A stretch of DNA of 64,000 bases from Pedobacter roseus (GTDB lineage: Bacteria; Bacteroidota; Bacteroidia; Sphingobacteriales; Sphingobacteriaceae), in assembly GCF_014395225.1 (NCBI RefSeq), contig NZ_CP060723.1, positions 992,001-1,056,000 on the forward strand, written 5' to 3'. Under the pieces are notes generated by a model. That model saw only the letters and a list, made by a program, of their open reading frames with translations. It ran no database searches and had not been told where the DNA came from. The translations under genes were made by a program, and so were the position numbers. Shown one piece after another: positions 42,826 to 51,344 of this stretch. The stretch's first letter is position 1. The number at the start of each line of letters is the position of its first letter.

Positions 42826-43284
42826 ATGGGTGAAAAAAGAATTATCCCCTTGGTTACTAAGGAAGGGCATAACTATCTTATCCAATTCGAATTTTTAGAT
42901 AAACATATTCTTCCTAAAAGTCTTGCTGTAGACGTCGTAGATGTATTGATTTCAGTTGAAAATAATGTTGGGATCAATAACGGGTATACATTATCCCTAC
43001 TTGCCGAAATCATGAGAAAGTTCATCTTAGAAAATAATGTGATTCTATATTGTTACTGTGATCATGCTGAAATTGTGAGGAGCGATAAAAGGCGAGACAC
43101 CAGTCCACAGGAATATAGGAGTCTTTTATTTTCTGCAATGTTTGCCAAGCAAGGTAACGATGATTATGTAAACCAATTAATTGTTATAAACGATAAAGTT
43201 GATCATTACATTCATTTAATCTCCAATATAAATAATGTTAAAGACATAGAATTATTAAAGATGGAAGTCTCATCTAATAAGTAA
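42826..43284 (+). CDS. hypothetical 152-aa protein paired with a 45-aa gene
   Basis: No known family is recognised with confidence. The protein is soluble, starts MGEKRIIPLVTKEGHNYLIQ, and has alternating beta and alpha segments with RSDKRRDTSPQEYRSLLF in the middle. The 45-aa gene lies 5 bp upstream, so the two form a compact unit. Such pairs in Bacteroidota are often TA-like or uncharacterised. It could belong to a small DUF family; a database search is needed. Confidence 0.65.
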   Translation: MGEKRIIPLVTKEGHNYLIQFEFLDKHILPKSLAVDVVDVLISVENNVGINNGYTLSLLAEIMRKFILENNVILYCYCDHAEIVRSDKRRDTSPQEYRSLLFSAMFAKQGNDDYVNQLIVINDKVDHYIHLISNINNVKDIELLKMEVSSNK

Positions 43285-43405
43285 ACTTTAATATTTTACC
43301 TACCTCTTTATCCCATCCTTAAAGTTACTTCCCCTTAATATTTTGTTAACGTTTATACAACTTTAACGGCATCTTACTGAAATACCTTCGCGTAAAAATA
43401 ATTTT

Positions 43406-44761
43406 ATGAAGAAGATAGTTTCGCTGATCGCCTTGCTTTGGCTTTCGGTAGGGTATTTATCGGCCCAGGAGAATCACGTAGTATTGATTAGTATAGATGG
43501 TTTACGTCCCGAATTTTATTTGGATCCACAATGGGGCATGGTTAACGTGCGTCAGGCAATGAACAAGGGCTCTTATGCAGAAGGTGTGCGAGGTAGTTTT
43601 CCTACTGTAACCTATCCTTCGCATACTACCATTGTAAGTGGCGTACTGCCTGCAAAACATGGTATTTATTATAACACACCGGTTGAGCCGTTGGGCGTTT
43701 CGGGCAAATGGTTCTGGTATTACAAAGATATTAAGGTACCGACCATCTGGACAGCCGCTAAAGATGCGGGTTTAACCACCGCAGGTGTAAGCTGGCCGGT
43801 TACCGTGGGTGCACCCATTGATTATAACCTGCCTGAATATGTAATTCTGCCACAGGGAAAAGGAGAAAAGAAAGATGAAATTAAAGCCATGTTGCAGGAA
43901 TCGAACCCGAAAGAACTTTTTCAGGAAGTTCAGGATAATGCCATTGGTAAATTTGGTGAATTTGGTGCGTCGATCGATTTTTTTACCAGTGATCAGAATA
44001 AATCGAGAATGGCAGCTTATATCCTGAAAAGGTATAAACCCGCTTTTTTAGCCTTGCACATTGCCTTGCTTGATCATTTTGAACATGAGCAGGGCCGCGA
44101 TGGCGATAAGGTAAGATCGGCCATTGTTGGTGCCGATGTAGCCGTTAAAACCATTTTAGATGCAGCAGAAGCAGCGGGTATTAGTAAAAACACCACTTTC
44201 ATTATTACAGGCGACCACGGTTTTGTTGATATCCATACCCAGGTTAATCCAAATGTAATGCTGGCCAAATTGGGCTTATACAGCGATACAAACAGGGAAG
44301 CCTGGAAAGCTTATTTTCAACAGAGTGGTGGTTCTTCTTTTCTGCATTTAAGGGATCCAAAAGATAAAGCTACTTTAGAAAAAGTTAAACTGGCTTTAAA
44401 CGAACTTCCTGAGGGTATTAAGAAAACATTTCACGTATTGGATAAAGAAGCAATAACCAAAGCACAGGGCGATCCGAATGCATTTATCGCATTGGCTGCA
44501 AATCAGGGTTTTAGTTTTGGTGCTGCGGCATCGGGCGAAATGCTTACCCCTGCAAGTGGAGGTACACATGGATATCTGCCAACTGATTTTAAGGAAATCC
44601 AGACTGGTTTTGTTGTTTTCGGTAAAGGCATTAAACAGGGCACGGTATTGCCATTAATGGGGCAGGAGGATATTGCGCCTTTAATTGCAAAATTGTTAAA
44701 CCTGAACCTTAAAACCGACGGGGTTTTATACCCGGGTTTGCTGGCTCCGGTGAAAAAATAA
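43406..44761 (+). CDS. alkaline-phosphatase-superfamily phosphodiesterase (NPP-like), exported
   Basis: The 451-aa enzyme has a signal peptide (MKKIVSLIALLWLSVGYLSA, cleavage after about residue 20) and the ectonucleotide pyrophosphatase/phosphodiesterase pattern: VVLISIDGLRPEF with the first metal Asp, TVTYPSHTTIVSG with the catalytic Thr, LLDHFEHEQG, and FIITGDHGFVDIH with the second metal site. It probably cleaves phosphodiester or pyrophosphate bonds of nucleotides in the periplasm. A hairpin repeat follows the gene at 44767-44851. Confidence 0.9.
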   Translation: MKKIVSLIALLWLSVGYLSAQENHVVLISIDGLRPEFYLDPQWGMVNVRQAMNKGSYAEGVRGSFPTVTYPSHTTIVSGVLPAKHGIYYNTPVEPLGVSGKWFWYYKDIKVPTIWTAAKDAGLTTAGVSWPVTVGAPIDYNLPEYVILPQGKGEKKDEIKAMLQESNPKELFQEVQDNAIGKFGEFGASIDFFTSDQNKSRMAAYILKRYKPAFLALHIALLDHFEHEQGRDGDKVRSAIVGADVAVKTILDAAEAAGISKNTTFIITGDHGFVDIHTQVNPNVMLAKLGLYSDTNREAWKAYFQQSGGSSFLHLRDPKDKATLEKVKLALNELPEGIKKTFHVLDKEAITKAQGDPNAFIALAANQGFSFGAAASGEMLTPASGGTHGYLPTDFKEIQTGFVVFGKGIKQGTVLPLMGQEDIAPLIAKLLNLNLKTDGVLYPGLLAPVKK

Positions 44762-44766
44762 TTGAT

Positions 44767-44851
44767 CGTCATTCCCAACCCGATAGCTATCGGGTCTATT
44801 GGGAATCTTAATGCAATCTGCTTTAAGATTCCCGCCTGCGCGGGAATGACG
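44767..44851. repeat. dispersed inverted repeat, CGTCATTCCC type
   Basis: The element starts CGTCATTCCCAACC, contains the palindrome CCGATAGCTATCGG and TTAAGATTCCCGCC, and ends GCGGGAATGACG. Close relatives are at 50169-50252 and 53143-53240. It lies between the phosphodiesterase and the AraC gene and could serve as a transcriptional barrier. Confidence 0.75.
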
Positions 44852-44944
44852 ATTTTTTCTTTTGGATCGATACAGTTAACGCTTCAATCTATTTTTTCCC
44901 ATCATCCATTTCCCGTTTTCCATCCTAAATGGTAATTTTCCCCA

Positions 44945-45790
44945 ATGGATGCGATTTCAGATTTCCCCACGCTCGATATCAGCGAATTTTGGCCCAGTCA
45001 GAATGCGGGGAATAATTTATTATATCATGAAATAATCGGGAAAAGGCATATTGAAAAACCGCACAAGCACGATTTTTTCCTTTTTATGTTATTTGAAGAG
45101 GGGAGTGGTGCTCACAGCATCGATTTTATAGACCATCAGGTTACCGGAAAACAATTACATCTCTTATTTCCGGAACAGATCCACAAATGGGACTTGTTGA
45201 AAAATACGCATGCACATCAATTGATGATCAGCAGGAAGATATTCGAAACCCTGGCTAATGCCTTGCGCTTTTCGTTGATTCTGTATCAAAATGATCCGGT
45301 TATAAATTTAAGTACTGAAGCTTATCAGAACATTTTGCAGGAGTTTCGGCAAATTAAAAAGGAGCTTGTAAAACCCGTTGTGTTTTGGGAAATGATCCAC
45401 ACCCGGATCAAACTGATAGCCCTCATGGTTAGCCAGGAAGCAGAAATAATTTTTAATCAGCAAACCGTTTATCAAACAAAACCGATACTGTTTAAATATC
45501 GGTCGCTGATTGATAGTCATTATAAAACAGAAAAACTGGTTGCATTTTATGCCAATCAGTTGAATATTTCGGCAAATTACATGAATATCCTTTGTAAAAA
45601 ACATTTTAACGTATCTGCCACAGCCATGATCCACGAAAGAGTGATCCTAGAAGCTAAACGGGCTTTATTAACGACCGAAAAACCTATTAAAGCAATAGCC
45701 TTCGATCTTGGCTTTTATGATGTCGCTTATTTTTCTAAATTCTTTAAAAAACACACACAAATTACGCCACACGCGTTTCGGGAGAAATGA
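44945..45790 (+). CDS. AraC-family transcriptional regulator
   Basis: The 281-aa protein has an N-terminal cupin-like sensor (HKHDFFLFMLFEEGSGAHSIDF) and a C-terminal AraC DNA-binding domain of about 95 residues with both helix-turn-helix units: YANQLNISANYMNILCKKHF and AIAFDLGFYDVAYFSKFFKK. It probably responds to a small ligand. The exported amidohydrolase that follows by 135 bp in the same direction is a plausible target, but no operator is visible. Confidence 0.92.
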   Translation: MDAISDFPTLDISEFWPSQNAGNNLLYHEIIGKRHIEKPHKHDFFLFMLFEEGSGAHSIDFIDHQVTGKQLHLLFPEQIHKWDLLKNTHAHQLMISRKIFETLANALRFSLILYQNDPVINLSTEAYQNILQEFRQIKKELVKPVVFWEMIHTRIKLIALMVSQEAEIIFNQQTVYQTKPILFKYRSLIDSHYKTEKLVAFYANQLNISANYMNILCKKHFNVSATAMIHERVILEAKRALLTTEKPIKAIAFDLGFYDVAYFSKFFKKHTQITPHAFREK

Positions 45791-45925
45791 TAAATTTAAC
45801 TATTTATTATCCTTTAATTGTTGAAAAATATACCGTTAGTTATAAATAATACAATTTTTGAAATAAATTCTACCATGCATCAATCATATAGGTCATTACA
45901 TTTGTAATAACAAAAACCTGTTACG

Positions 45926-47251
45926 ATGAACCCACAATCAATCTCCAGAAAAGATTTTATAAAAAGCTCTTCTATTTTGCTGGCCAGTAGCTGCATCCTC
46001 TCAGCAGAACAGACCAGGGCAGGCGAAAATGTAGTAGAAAATTTTGCAGATAAAACCCTTGTCCTAAAAAATGTTAGGCTCGAAACCGGCTTTGAATATG
46101 ATGGAGACGATGTAATCCATACCAAAACCGAACTTTTTACGGTAGAAATTGAAAAGGGTAAGATCAAAAATGTGCTGCCCAACCAGCCTAAAACAAAAGC
46201 GATTGACGCGAAAGGATTGTTGATGCTCCCCGCTTTTAGGGATATGCACATCCACCTGGATAAAACCTATTATGGTTTACCCTGGCAGGCGCACCTTAAG
46301 AAAAACAAGTCTGTTAAAGACATGATTGCTTTTGAGCAACAGGTAATCCCGGAATTGTTAAAAACCTCCATTCCGCGAACCGAAAAGCTGATCGGACTGC
46401 TTCAATCATACGGTACCAGTTTTGCAAGGTCGCATGTAAATATAGATCCTACTTCTCAACTCGATTCCTTAAAACATTTACAGCTAGCATTAGCAAATAA
46501 AAATAAATCTTTTGGAGCCGAATTGGTCGCTTTTCCTCAACATGGTATTTATTACACCAAATCAGCTGATTTATTAATAGAAGCCGCTAAAATGGACATT
46601 GATTTTATTGGTGGACTTGATCCGACTTCTATTGATGGAAGTATTGAAAAACATCTAGATTTTGTGGTGCAGCTGGCCCTGGATAATGGAAAAGGCATCG
46701 ATATTCACCTTCATGAATCAGGTGAATCCGGAATGAAGACCATCGAATACCTGATTGGTAAAGTGAACGAAAATCCGGTTTTGAAGGGCAAAACCTATGT
46801 GAGTCATGCTTTTGCCTTACGCTATCTCGATAAAAACAAAGCTGAAGAAATTGCCGAAAAACTTGGTGCTGCAAAGGTGGGTATTGCGTCAACCATTCCA
46901 CTTTCAAGTAGTCCGATGCCAATCCCAACGCTTTACAAATATGGTGTAGAGGTGCTTGCAGGTAACGATTGCATTGTAGACCATTGGAATACATTTGGTA
47001 CAGGAAGCATTTTACAAAAAGCGAACATCGCTGCGCAGATTTATGGTTACCGTACCGAATTTGAACTTTCGAGAATATTAAAACTGGCTACGGGTAATAT
47101 CCTTCCTTTGGATGATAATGGAAAGAGGCAATGGCCGGTAACGGGAGATCAGGCCAATGTTGTGCTGGTTGATGCGAGTTGTTCTGCTGAAGCGGTTTCG
47201 AGGGTCTCAGCAGTTAAATCACTCATCCACGATGGGAATCTGGTTTTTTAA
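45926..47251 (+). CDS. exported amidohydrolase, cytosine-deaminase-like
   Basis: The 441-aa protein has a Tat-like N-terminus (SRKDFIKSSSILLASSCILS). Amidohydrolase landmarks are FRDMHIHLDKTYYG (HxH), ARSHVNIDP, HLHESGESG, VSHAFALRYL and LAGNDCIVDHWNTFG with the catalytic Asp, as in the cytosine/isoguanine deaminase (CodA) clan. The substrate is unknown. A TAnnTTTG match (TACATTTG, 45897-45904) lies 21 bp before the start. It faces the minus-strand DUF4440-like gene, and the two genes are directly adjacent (the stops share no bases). Confidence 0.86.
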   Translation: MNPQSISRKDFIKSSSILLASSCILSAEQTRAGENVVENFADKTLVLKNVRLETGFEYDGDDVIHTKTELFTVEIEKGKIKNVLPNQPKTKAIDAKGLLMLPAFRDMHIHLDKTYYGLPWQAHLKKNKSVKDMIAFEQQVIPELLKTSIPRTEKLIGLLQSYGTSFARSHVNIDPTSQLDSLKHLQLALANKNKSFGAELVAFPQHGIYYTKSADLLIEAAKMDIDFIGGLDPTSIDGSIEKHLDFVVQLALDNGKGIDIHLHESGESGMKTIEYLIGKVNENPVLKGKTYVSHAFALRYLDKNKAEEIAEKLGAAKVGIASTIPLSSSPMPIPTLYKYGVEVLAGNDCIVDHWNTFGTGSILQKANIAAQIYGYRTEFELSRILKLATGNILPLDDNGKRQWPVTGDQANVVLVDASCSAEAVSRVSAVKSLIHDGNLVF

Positions 47252-47746
47252 TTAGTCGCTGTGCATTTCATCATGGCCATAACTGATTACACGTGCTAAT
47301 TTCCAACCCCCATCTTTTAACTGCCAAACCTGCACAAATTTATAGGTTCCGCTTATTTTTTCTTTTTGCCCCTTGTTGGTATGGTAAAAGCGGTGAATCC
47401 CGATTTCGACCGCGCCATAACCTTTTAAAGGGTGCACTTCCAAACTGCTTTTGATCAATTCCCTGCGGATGTGATTCCCCCGTGCACACATTTCCTTAAT
47501 TGATAACATTTCTATGTTTGCACCAACAGCTAATCCGCCCAGATCATGGTAAAATTCAAGATCATCTTTAATAAATTTTCTATAGGTAACCGTATCGCAG
47601 TTATTAAAAGCGTTAAACAGAAGGCTATCTGCTTTTACAATTGCTTTATAAAGACTATCGGGAGCGATTGAAGGACTTTTCTGAGCAAAACTTGTATTTA
47701 TTAAAAAGACTGTAAATAGGATAGAAAGAAGGAATTTGTAATTCAT
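47252..47746 (-). CDS. exported NTF2/DUF4440-like protein
   Basis: The 164-aa protein has a signal peptide (MNYKFLLSILFTVFLINTSFA) and a cone-shaped NTF2-like domain: KADSLLFNAFNNCDTVTYRKF at the N-terminus and GTYKFVQVWQLKDGGWKLAR at the end. Family members include ketosteroid-isomerase-like binding proteins; the ligand is unknown. It is convergent with the amidohydrolase. Confidence 0.85.
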   Translation of the reverse strand: MNYKFLLSILFTVFLINTSFAQKSPSIAPDSLYKAIVKADSLLFNAFNNCDTVTYRKFIKDDLEFYHDLGGLAVGANIEMLSIKEMCARGNHIRRELIKSSLEVHPLKGYGAVEIGIHRFYHTNKGQKEKISGTYKFVQVWQLKDGGWKLARVISYGHDEMHSD

Positions 47747-47903
47747 CTGGTTTATTGAGGGAATTATTTTTTATAACTATACTAATACATGATGTTTTAA
47801 AGAACTGGGCTTTCGTAGCGTTATGGCAGTAAAGCTAACTTAATTTTAATCGCTTTTTACATCCCTTTTTATTAAATCTTAAATATTTAGTTAACTTAAA
47901 CGT

Positions 47904-48371
47904 ATGGTTAATGTTAGTCCCGAATTACAGCAAGAAGCGCAGTTACTCATTGCCAAGAATCAGAAAATATAGGCAGTAAAGTTAATTATCGATCATACCC
48001 GCTGCGGTTTAAAGGAAGCGAAAGATTATATAGATGGCTTACAGATTGGGTTCCGGAAGCCCACGATAAGTCCTGCTAATCTGGATGAACAGGTGTTGGC
48101 TATCTTAAGTCAGGGCAACAAGTTAAATGCCATTAAATATTATAAAGATGCCACGGGTTCGGGACTTGCAGAAAGCAAAGATTATGTTGAAAAGCTGATG
48201 GAGCACAAGGTTGGTGGCATTGCTGCACGGCAAAGCAGGGATACCGATATTAAAAATATCATTTCTGATCATGCAATAAATAACTCAAGTACACATAAAA
48301 AGATTTTGATTAAACTATTGATTAGTATACTAATAGCAGTAGCATTGGTATATCTGATGTTTCAATTTTAA
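47904..48371 (+). pseudogene. L7/L12 C-terminal-domain-like protein interrupted by an in-frame amber codon
   Basis: Read from ATG 47904, 22 codons (MVNVSPELQQEAQLLIAKNQ...) are followed by TAG at 47970-47972, after which the same frame continues without interruption to 48371. The downstream part has two repeats similar to the ribosomal L7/L12 C-terminal domain, AVKLIIDHTRCGLKEAKDY and AIKYYKDATGSGLAESKDYV, and a C-terminal membrane helix (about the last 20 residues). The TAG replaces what is usually an Gln/Glu/Lys-type residue before AVKL. Either the first unit is dead, or a GTG/TTG near 48090 starts a shortened protein. Confidence 0.68.
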
Positions 48372-48461
48372 CCTTATGCATATTGCAATATTTCTGATAG
48401 AATGAAAATGAGCGCTTCAAATTTCTTATCTTGATATTACACACAAATAAATCTTAAGAAT

Positions 48462-48737
48462 ATGAAAATCACATTAGACACGAAATCCCTTTTGTTAGGT
48501 TTTTTGGGCGCTGGCTTAATGTTCACCGCCATCAGTTTTAAAAACGCACAGGATCAGACCGGAGGAAGGTACCATACCGAAGTTAATGCGGGCAATATGG
48601 TGGTTATTGTTGATAGTGAAACCGGAAATTATATTATTGCGCCGGATATGCGTGACATTGGAAAAGTACAATGGATAAAAGGTGAGTTCAATAAAACATT
48701 TAGTACTGCAATTGACAATCAAAAAGAACAGAAATAA
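48462..48737 (+). CDS. small hypothetical protein with N-terminal signal or anchor
   Basis: The 91-aa protein starts MKITLDTKSLLLGFLGAGLM with a hydrophobic segment to about residue 25 (signal peptide or anchor), followed by a short domain GGRYHTEVNAGNMVVIVDSE and a lysine-rich end. No family is recognised. It lies alone before a repeat at 48760. Bacteroidota have many such short exported proteins. Confidence 0.65.
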   Translation: MKITLDTKSLLLGFLGAGLMFTAISFKNAQDQTGGRYHTEVNAGNMVVIVDSETGNYIIAPDMRDIGKVQWIKGEFNKTFSTAIDNQKEQK

Positions 48738-48759
48738 TAGTTGTTTGTCATTGCAGAGA

Positions 48760-48863
48760 TCGTCATTTCGAGCAGCCCCGGTAGCTATCGGGTGCAACGA
48801 AGTCGAGAAATCTAAAAGATATAATGGAATAGATTTCTCCGCTGCGCTTCAGTCGAAATGACG
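48760..48863. repeat. dispersed inverted repeat, CGTCATTTCGA type
   Basis: Ends CGTCATTTCGA and TCGAAATGACG are exact inverted repeats; GCAACGAAGTCGAGAAATCT and GATTTCTCCGCTGCGC lie inside. Similar inner sequence is found at 24540-24628 and 50500-50563. It sits between convergent genes. Confidence 0.78.
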
Positions 48864-48898
48864 CCTTTTTAGATTGTCATCTTAAGTGGGTCGGAAGA

Positions 48899-49480
48899 TT
48901 ATTTCACACTTATCCGTTCCACAATCGGTTTTCCAGTTGCTTCGTCAATTCCTTCCACTTCTGCATATTTTACATTGGGAAGCCAGAAACTTCCACCCTG
49001 TATCCTGATAAACAATCTCATAACCCTGATCATGCGGTTGTTTATCGTTACCGTAACATGATAGCTTTTATCACTGGAGCGCTGTAAATAAAAAGGCAGT
49101 TTTTTGTGCGATACAAATCGAAATTCATATTTATCTGTTCCTAAGGTTTTCACATCAATTCCATAGGCAAATTTGCTTTGAATATAGCCAAGATCTTTCT
49201 TTTGCCCCTTTTCTCCATAGCGGATCCAATATACCTGAATGGGATTATCAGCATTGAGGCTGCCATTTTCTTTCAGATTTAGCGCATAAATAAGCGTATT
49301 CGTATTCGGATCGCGCTGAAGGTAAAACAGCATGTGATCTACATTTTTAGGTATAGGAAAATTAATGGGGGAGGGATCTTTTGATTGTGCACGGGTTTGT
49401 ACTGCGAAGAGAACAAATGTTAAAACGATAAAAAGCAGGCTTTTGGTCGGTATTGAAAATGTAGGTGGTATTAAATGCAT
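48899..49480 (-). CDS. DUF4833-like exported protein
   Basis: From Met 49480 the protein has 193 aa with a signal peptide (MHLIPPTFSIPTKSLLFIVL, processed after the QTRA segment). The mature part (VDHMLFYLQRDPNTNTLIYALN and PIQVYWIRYGEKGQ) matches the DUF4833 type. A start at 49543 would add 21 residues, destroy the signal and overlap the upstream gene. It is the second protein-coding gene downstream of a SAM-I riboswitch. Function is unknown. Confidence 0.78.
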   Translation of the reverse strand: MHLIPPTFSIPTKSLLFIVLTFVLFAVQTRAQSKDPSPINFPIPKNVDHMLFYLQRDPNTNTLIYALNLKENGSLNADNPIQVYWIRYGEKGQKKDLGYIQSKFAYGIDVKTLGTDKYEFRFVSHKKLPFYLQRSSDKSYHVTVTINNRMIRVMRLFIRIQGGSFWLPNVKYAEVEGIDEATGKPIVERISVK

Positions 49481-49517
49481 TTTAGATTTTTTATATGAAA
49501 GAGCAGTTTGTTTTAGC

Positions 49518-49700
49518 TCAGGTTTCTGTTTTTTCTTGATCATCTGCAGGAGTTTCTTCTTCGCTTTTTTTTAACTGTTCATTATAAAGCCGGTCTGATT
49601 CTGCCTTACAATGTTCATAATCATTTAATTTTTCGCAGGAGGTGTTTCCGTGTATCTCAAAAAAATCCCTGATAGATGGGTAATCAAAATGAACTGACAT
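49518..49700 (-). CDS. 60-aa orphan protein directly downstream of a SAM-I riboswitch
   Basis: The ATG complementary to 49698-49700 lies 13 nt after a conserved GGTAACC segment of the riboswitch expression platform. The protein is MSVHFDYPSIRDFFEIHG... with two Cys (TSCEK and EHCKAES, 10 residues apart) and a very acidic C-terminus (EEETPADDQEKTET). It is not a methionine-pathway enzyme or transporter known to me. It may be a small regulator or a decayed remnant of a larger gene. The DUF4833-like gene follows 37 nt after its stop. Confidence 0.6.
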   Translation of the reverse strand: MSVHFDYPSIRDFFEIHGNTSCEKLNDYEHCKAESDRLYNEQLKKSEEETPADDQEKTET

Positions 49701-49713
49701 TTCTTAAAATTTA

Positions 49714-49777
49714 GGTTACCAATTTCAGAAAGAGGGGATAGCCGTTGATTGTTTGTTGAAGACAGTTATAGTAACCA
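49714..49777 (-). promoter_or_regulatory. expression platform of the SAM-I riboswitch
   Basis: On the minus strand TGGTTAC (49777-49771) and GGTAACC (49720-49714) can pair and enclose about 50 nt. The 3' arm ends 13 nt before the 60-aa ORF start. No U-run follows, so control of translation start is more likely than termination. Confidence 0.5.
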
Positions 49778-49785
49778 TTCTCAAA

Positions 49786-49882
49786 CTCATCTTTTCTGCT
49801 ACCAGCAGATGGAATTAGCACCTTGTTGCGAAACAGGTTGCTAAGACATCAAAGGGCCATTCCCTCCGTCTTTCTTGATAAG
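49786..49882 (-). ncRNA. SAM-I (S-box) riboswitch aptamer
   Basis: Minus-strand reading gives CTTATCAAGAAAGACGGAGG at the 5' end, then GGCCC, CTTAGCAACC, AAGGTGCTAATTCC and a closing GATGAG. P1 is CTTATC (49882-49877) with GATGAG (49791-49786), all six pairs formed with one G-U. The conserved GGAGGGAATGGCCC, the AGCAACC/GGTGCTAATTCC P3 region and the CAGCAG-rich P4 are present. It senses S-adenosylmethionine. It lies 16 nt after the 3' end of tRNA-Cys. Confidence 0.93.
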
Positions 49883-49898
49883 TATGTATATAATTCAG

Positions 49899-49969
49899 AC
49901 GTCATGGACGGAATCGAACCGCCGTACTAGGTTTTGCAGACCTTTACCTCGCCACTCGGCCACATGACT
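49899..49969 (-). tRNA. tRNA-Cys (anticodon GCA)
   Basis: The 71-nt molecule has a GCA anticodon in the loop CTGCAAA, D-arm GCCGAGTGGCGAGGT, T-arm GGCGG-TTCGATT-CCGTC and acceptor GTCATG/CATGAC. The discriminator is U73, as in all tRNA-Cys. The first pair (A1 with G72) does not match, which is unusual. CCA is not encoded. The SAM-I riboswitch starts 16 nt later without an intervening terminator. Confidence 0.88.
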
Positions 49970-50017
49970 ATGCGTTCTTTTCAATTAGTTTTTTATTACT
50001 TTTTGAATAAGACAAAG

Positions 50018-50025
50018 CAAAGGTA
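50018..50025 (-). promoter_or_regulatory. candidate -7 element upstream of tRNA-Cys
   Basis: TACCTTTG on the minus strand matches TAnnTTTG and lies about 48 bp before the tRNA. No TTTG is present at the expected upstream distance. No other promoter-like motif was found between it and the riboswitch. Confidence 0.45.
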
Positions 50026-50094
50026 AATAATAATTACTATAAATTCTATAGAAATAGTAGTTATTTTAATATGTTTTTTTTTCTGTCATCCTGA

Positions 50095-50563
50095 GGGATA
50101 ATTTATTTTATAAAAATCAATATAATTGACAGAGATATTTTTTAGATACAGGATAAGCTGCGAAAGACCGTCATTGCCAGCTCGACTGGCAATCGTAATG
50201 CCTTGGTAGGATTTGCAATTGCATTAAGATTCCCGCCTGCGCGTGAATGACGGGCGATTTTTAAATCTGTCAATCGTAGTGCAACGAGGGATCTTTAATA
50301 AGCAACTTTATATTTAATAAAAGATTCTTCACTGTGTTCAGGATGACAGCATGTTATGGGAAATGAATGATAGGAGGGCGTAAGTTCTGTGTCCTCTGTG
50401 CTTTTCTCTTTGTGAACCTCTGTGGTTGAAAGATGAAAAGTGTAGAATGAACGATGGATTGAAAAGGCGCTGTGTTCTTTGCGGTTAATGATGGAATGCA
50501 CCAGCGAAGCAAAATCTATCGAGATAGATCTCTCCATTCCACTGCGTTCCAGTCGAGATGATG
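50095..50563. repeat. cluster of several dispersed intergenic repeats
   Basis: Units in order: GTCATCCTGA-type (from 50095), CGTCATTGCC to GTGAATGACG (50169-50252), GGGATCTTTAATA to TTCAGGATGACAG (to about 50348), and AGCGAAGCAAAATCTATCG to CAGTCGAGATGATG (about 50504-50563). They match the families found elsewhere in the window. Confidence 0.7.
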
Positions 50564-51344
50564 AAACTCTCCACTAACAACCATTGCTCAAACCACTTCA
50601 ATTGTAAATTATATCGCTTTAAATCAGTATTTTAAGAATAAAGTCTATAAAATCTATAGGAATACTTGTTTAAATTGCGTGAAGTTTATACTTTTACAAA
50701 AAATTACAACAGTTTACCAGCAAATCTACGTTCGATATGAAACTCCGCCGTCAACCTCAGCCATATTCTCTGATCCATTTCTCAGGTCAGTATAAGTGCT
50801 GTTGCCGCTAATATAAGCTAAGATACGGATCACCTGATAAAGGTTTTCATTCAGATATTCTCATTTATAATCCTGGTACCCCGGGGCATTTTGATAGAAT
50901 ATTATGGTGGTCATGTATTTCAGTCAATAAGTTGCCGGGGTATCAGGAAAAGCCCAAACTAATCACCACCACTAGTTTCGGTTTTACGCTAATTAATTAC
51001 CACCATTAATTAGTTAATTTATACAGGAGAAGGGAGAGTCGGTCATCGTTAAACTTCCAGCAAATTCCAGTATGAAAAAGTGCTCACACTGATCTGGCAA
51101 TAGATTATAAATTAACTGGTAACCAGTAATATGCTTTTTCTTGTTAAGGATTAGATTAAAGTATTGGAGCTATAAACAGCCTGTATCCATGTTATATGGT
51201 TTCAGTAGGTTATATTATTAAAACGCATATTAACATCATCATTAGATGTATAAAAAAACTCCTGGCTCACAGGTTTATATTTGGTTAGAAGAAGGGGCAT
51301 TTCTGGATAGAATGCCCCTTTGTTATTTTGAAACCTAAAGTTGT

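Noticed and set aside
49711..49860. An open minus-strand frame running through the riboswitch that reads as a plausible protein (ends YPLFLKLVT)
   Set aside because: It follows the conserved riboswitch and platform sequence, so its apparent protein conservation reflects RNA conservation.
50295..50537. Minus-strand 80-codon frame in the repeat cluster
   Set aside because: Composed of dispersed-repeat sequence; no domain.
50726..50860. Minus-strand stop-free stretch of about 45 codons
   Set aside because: Too short and without a recognisable family; could be chance, so not listed as a gene.
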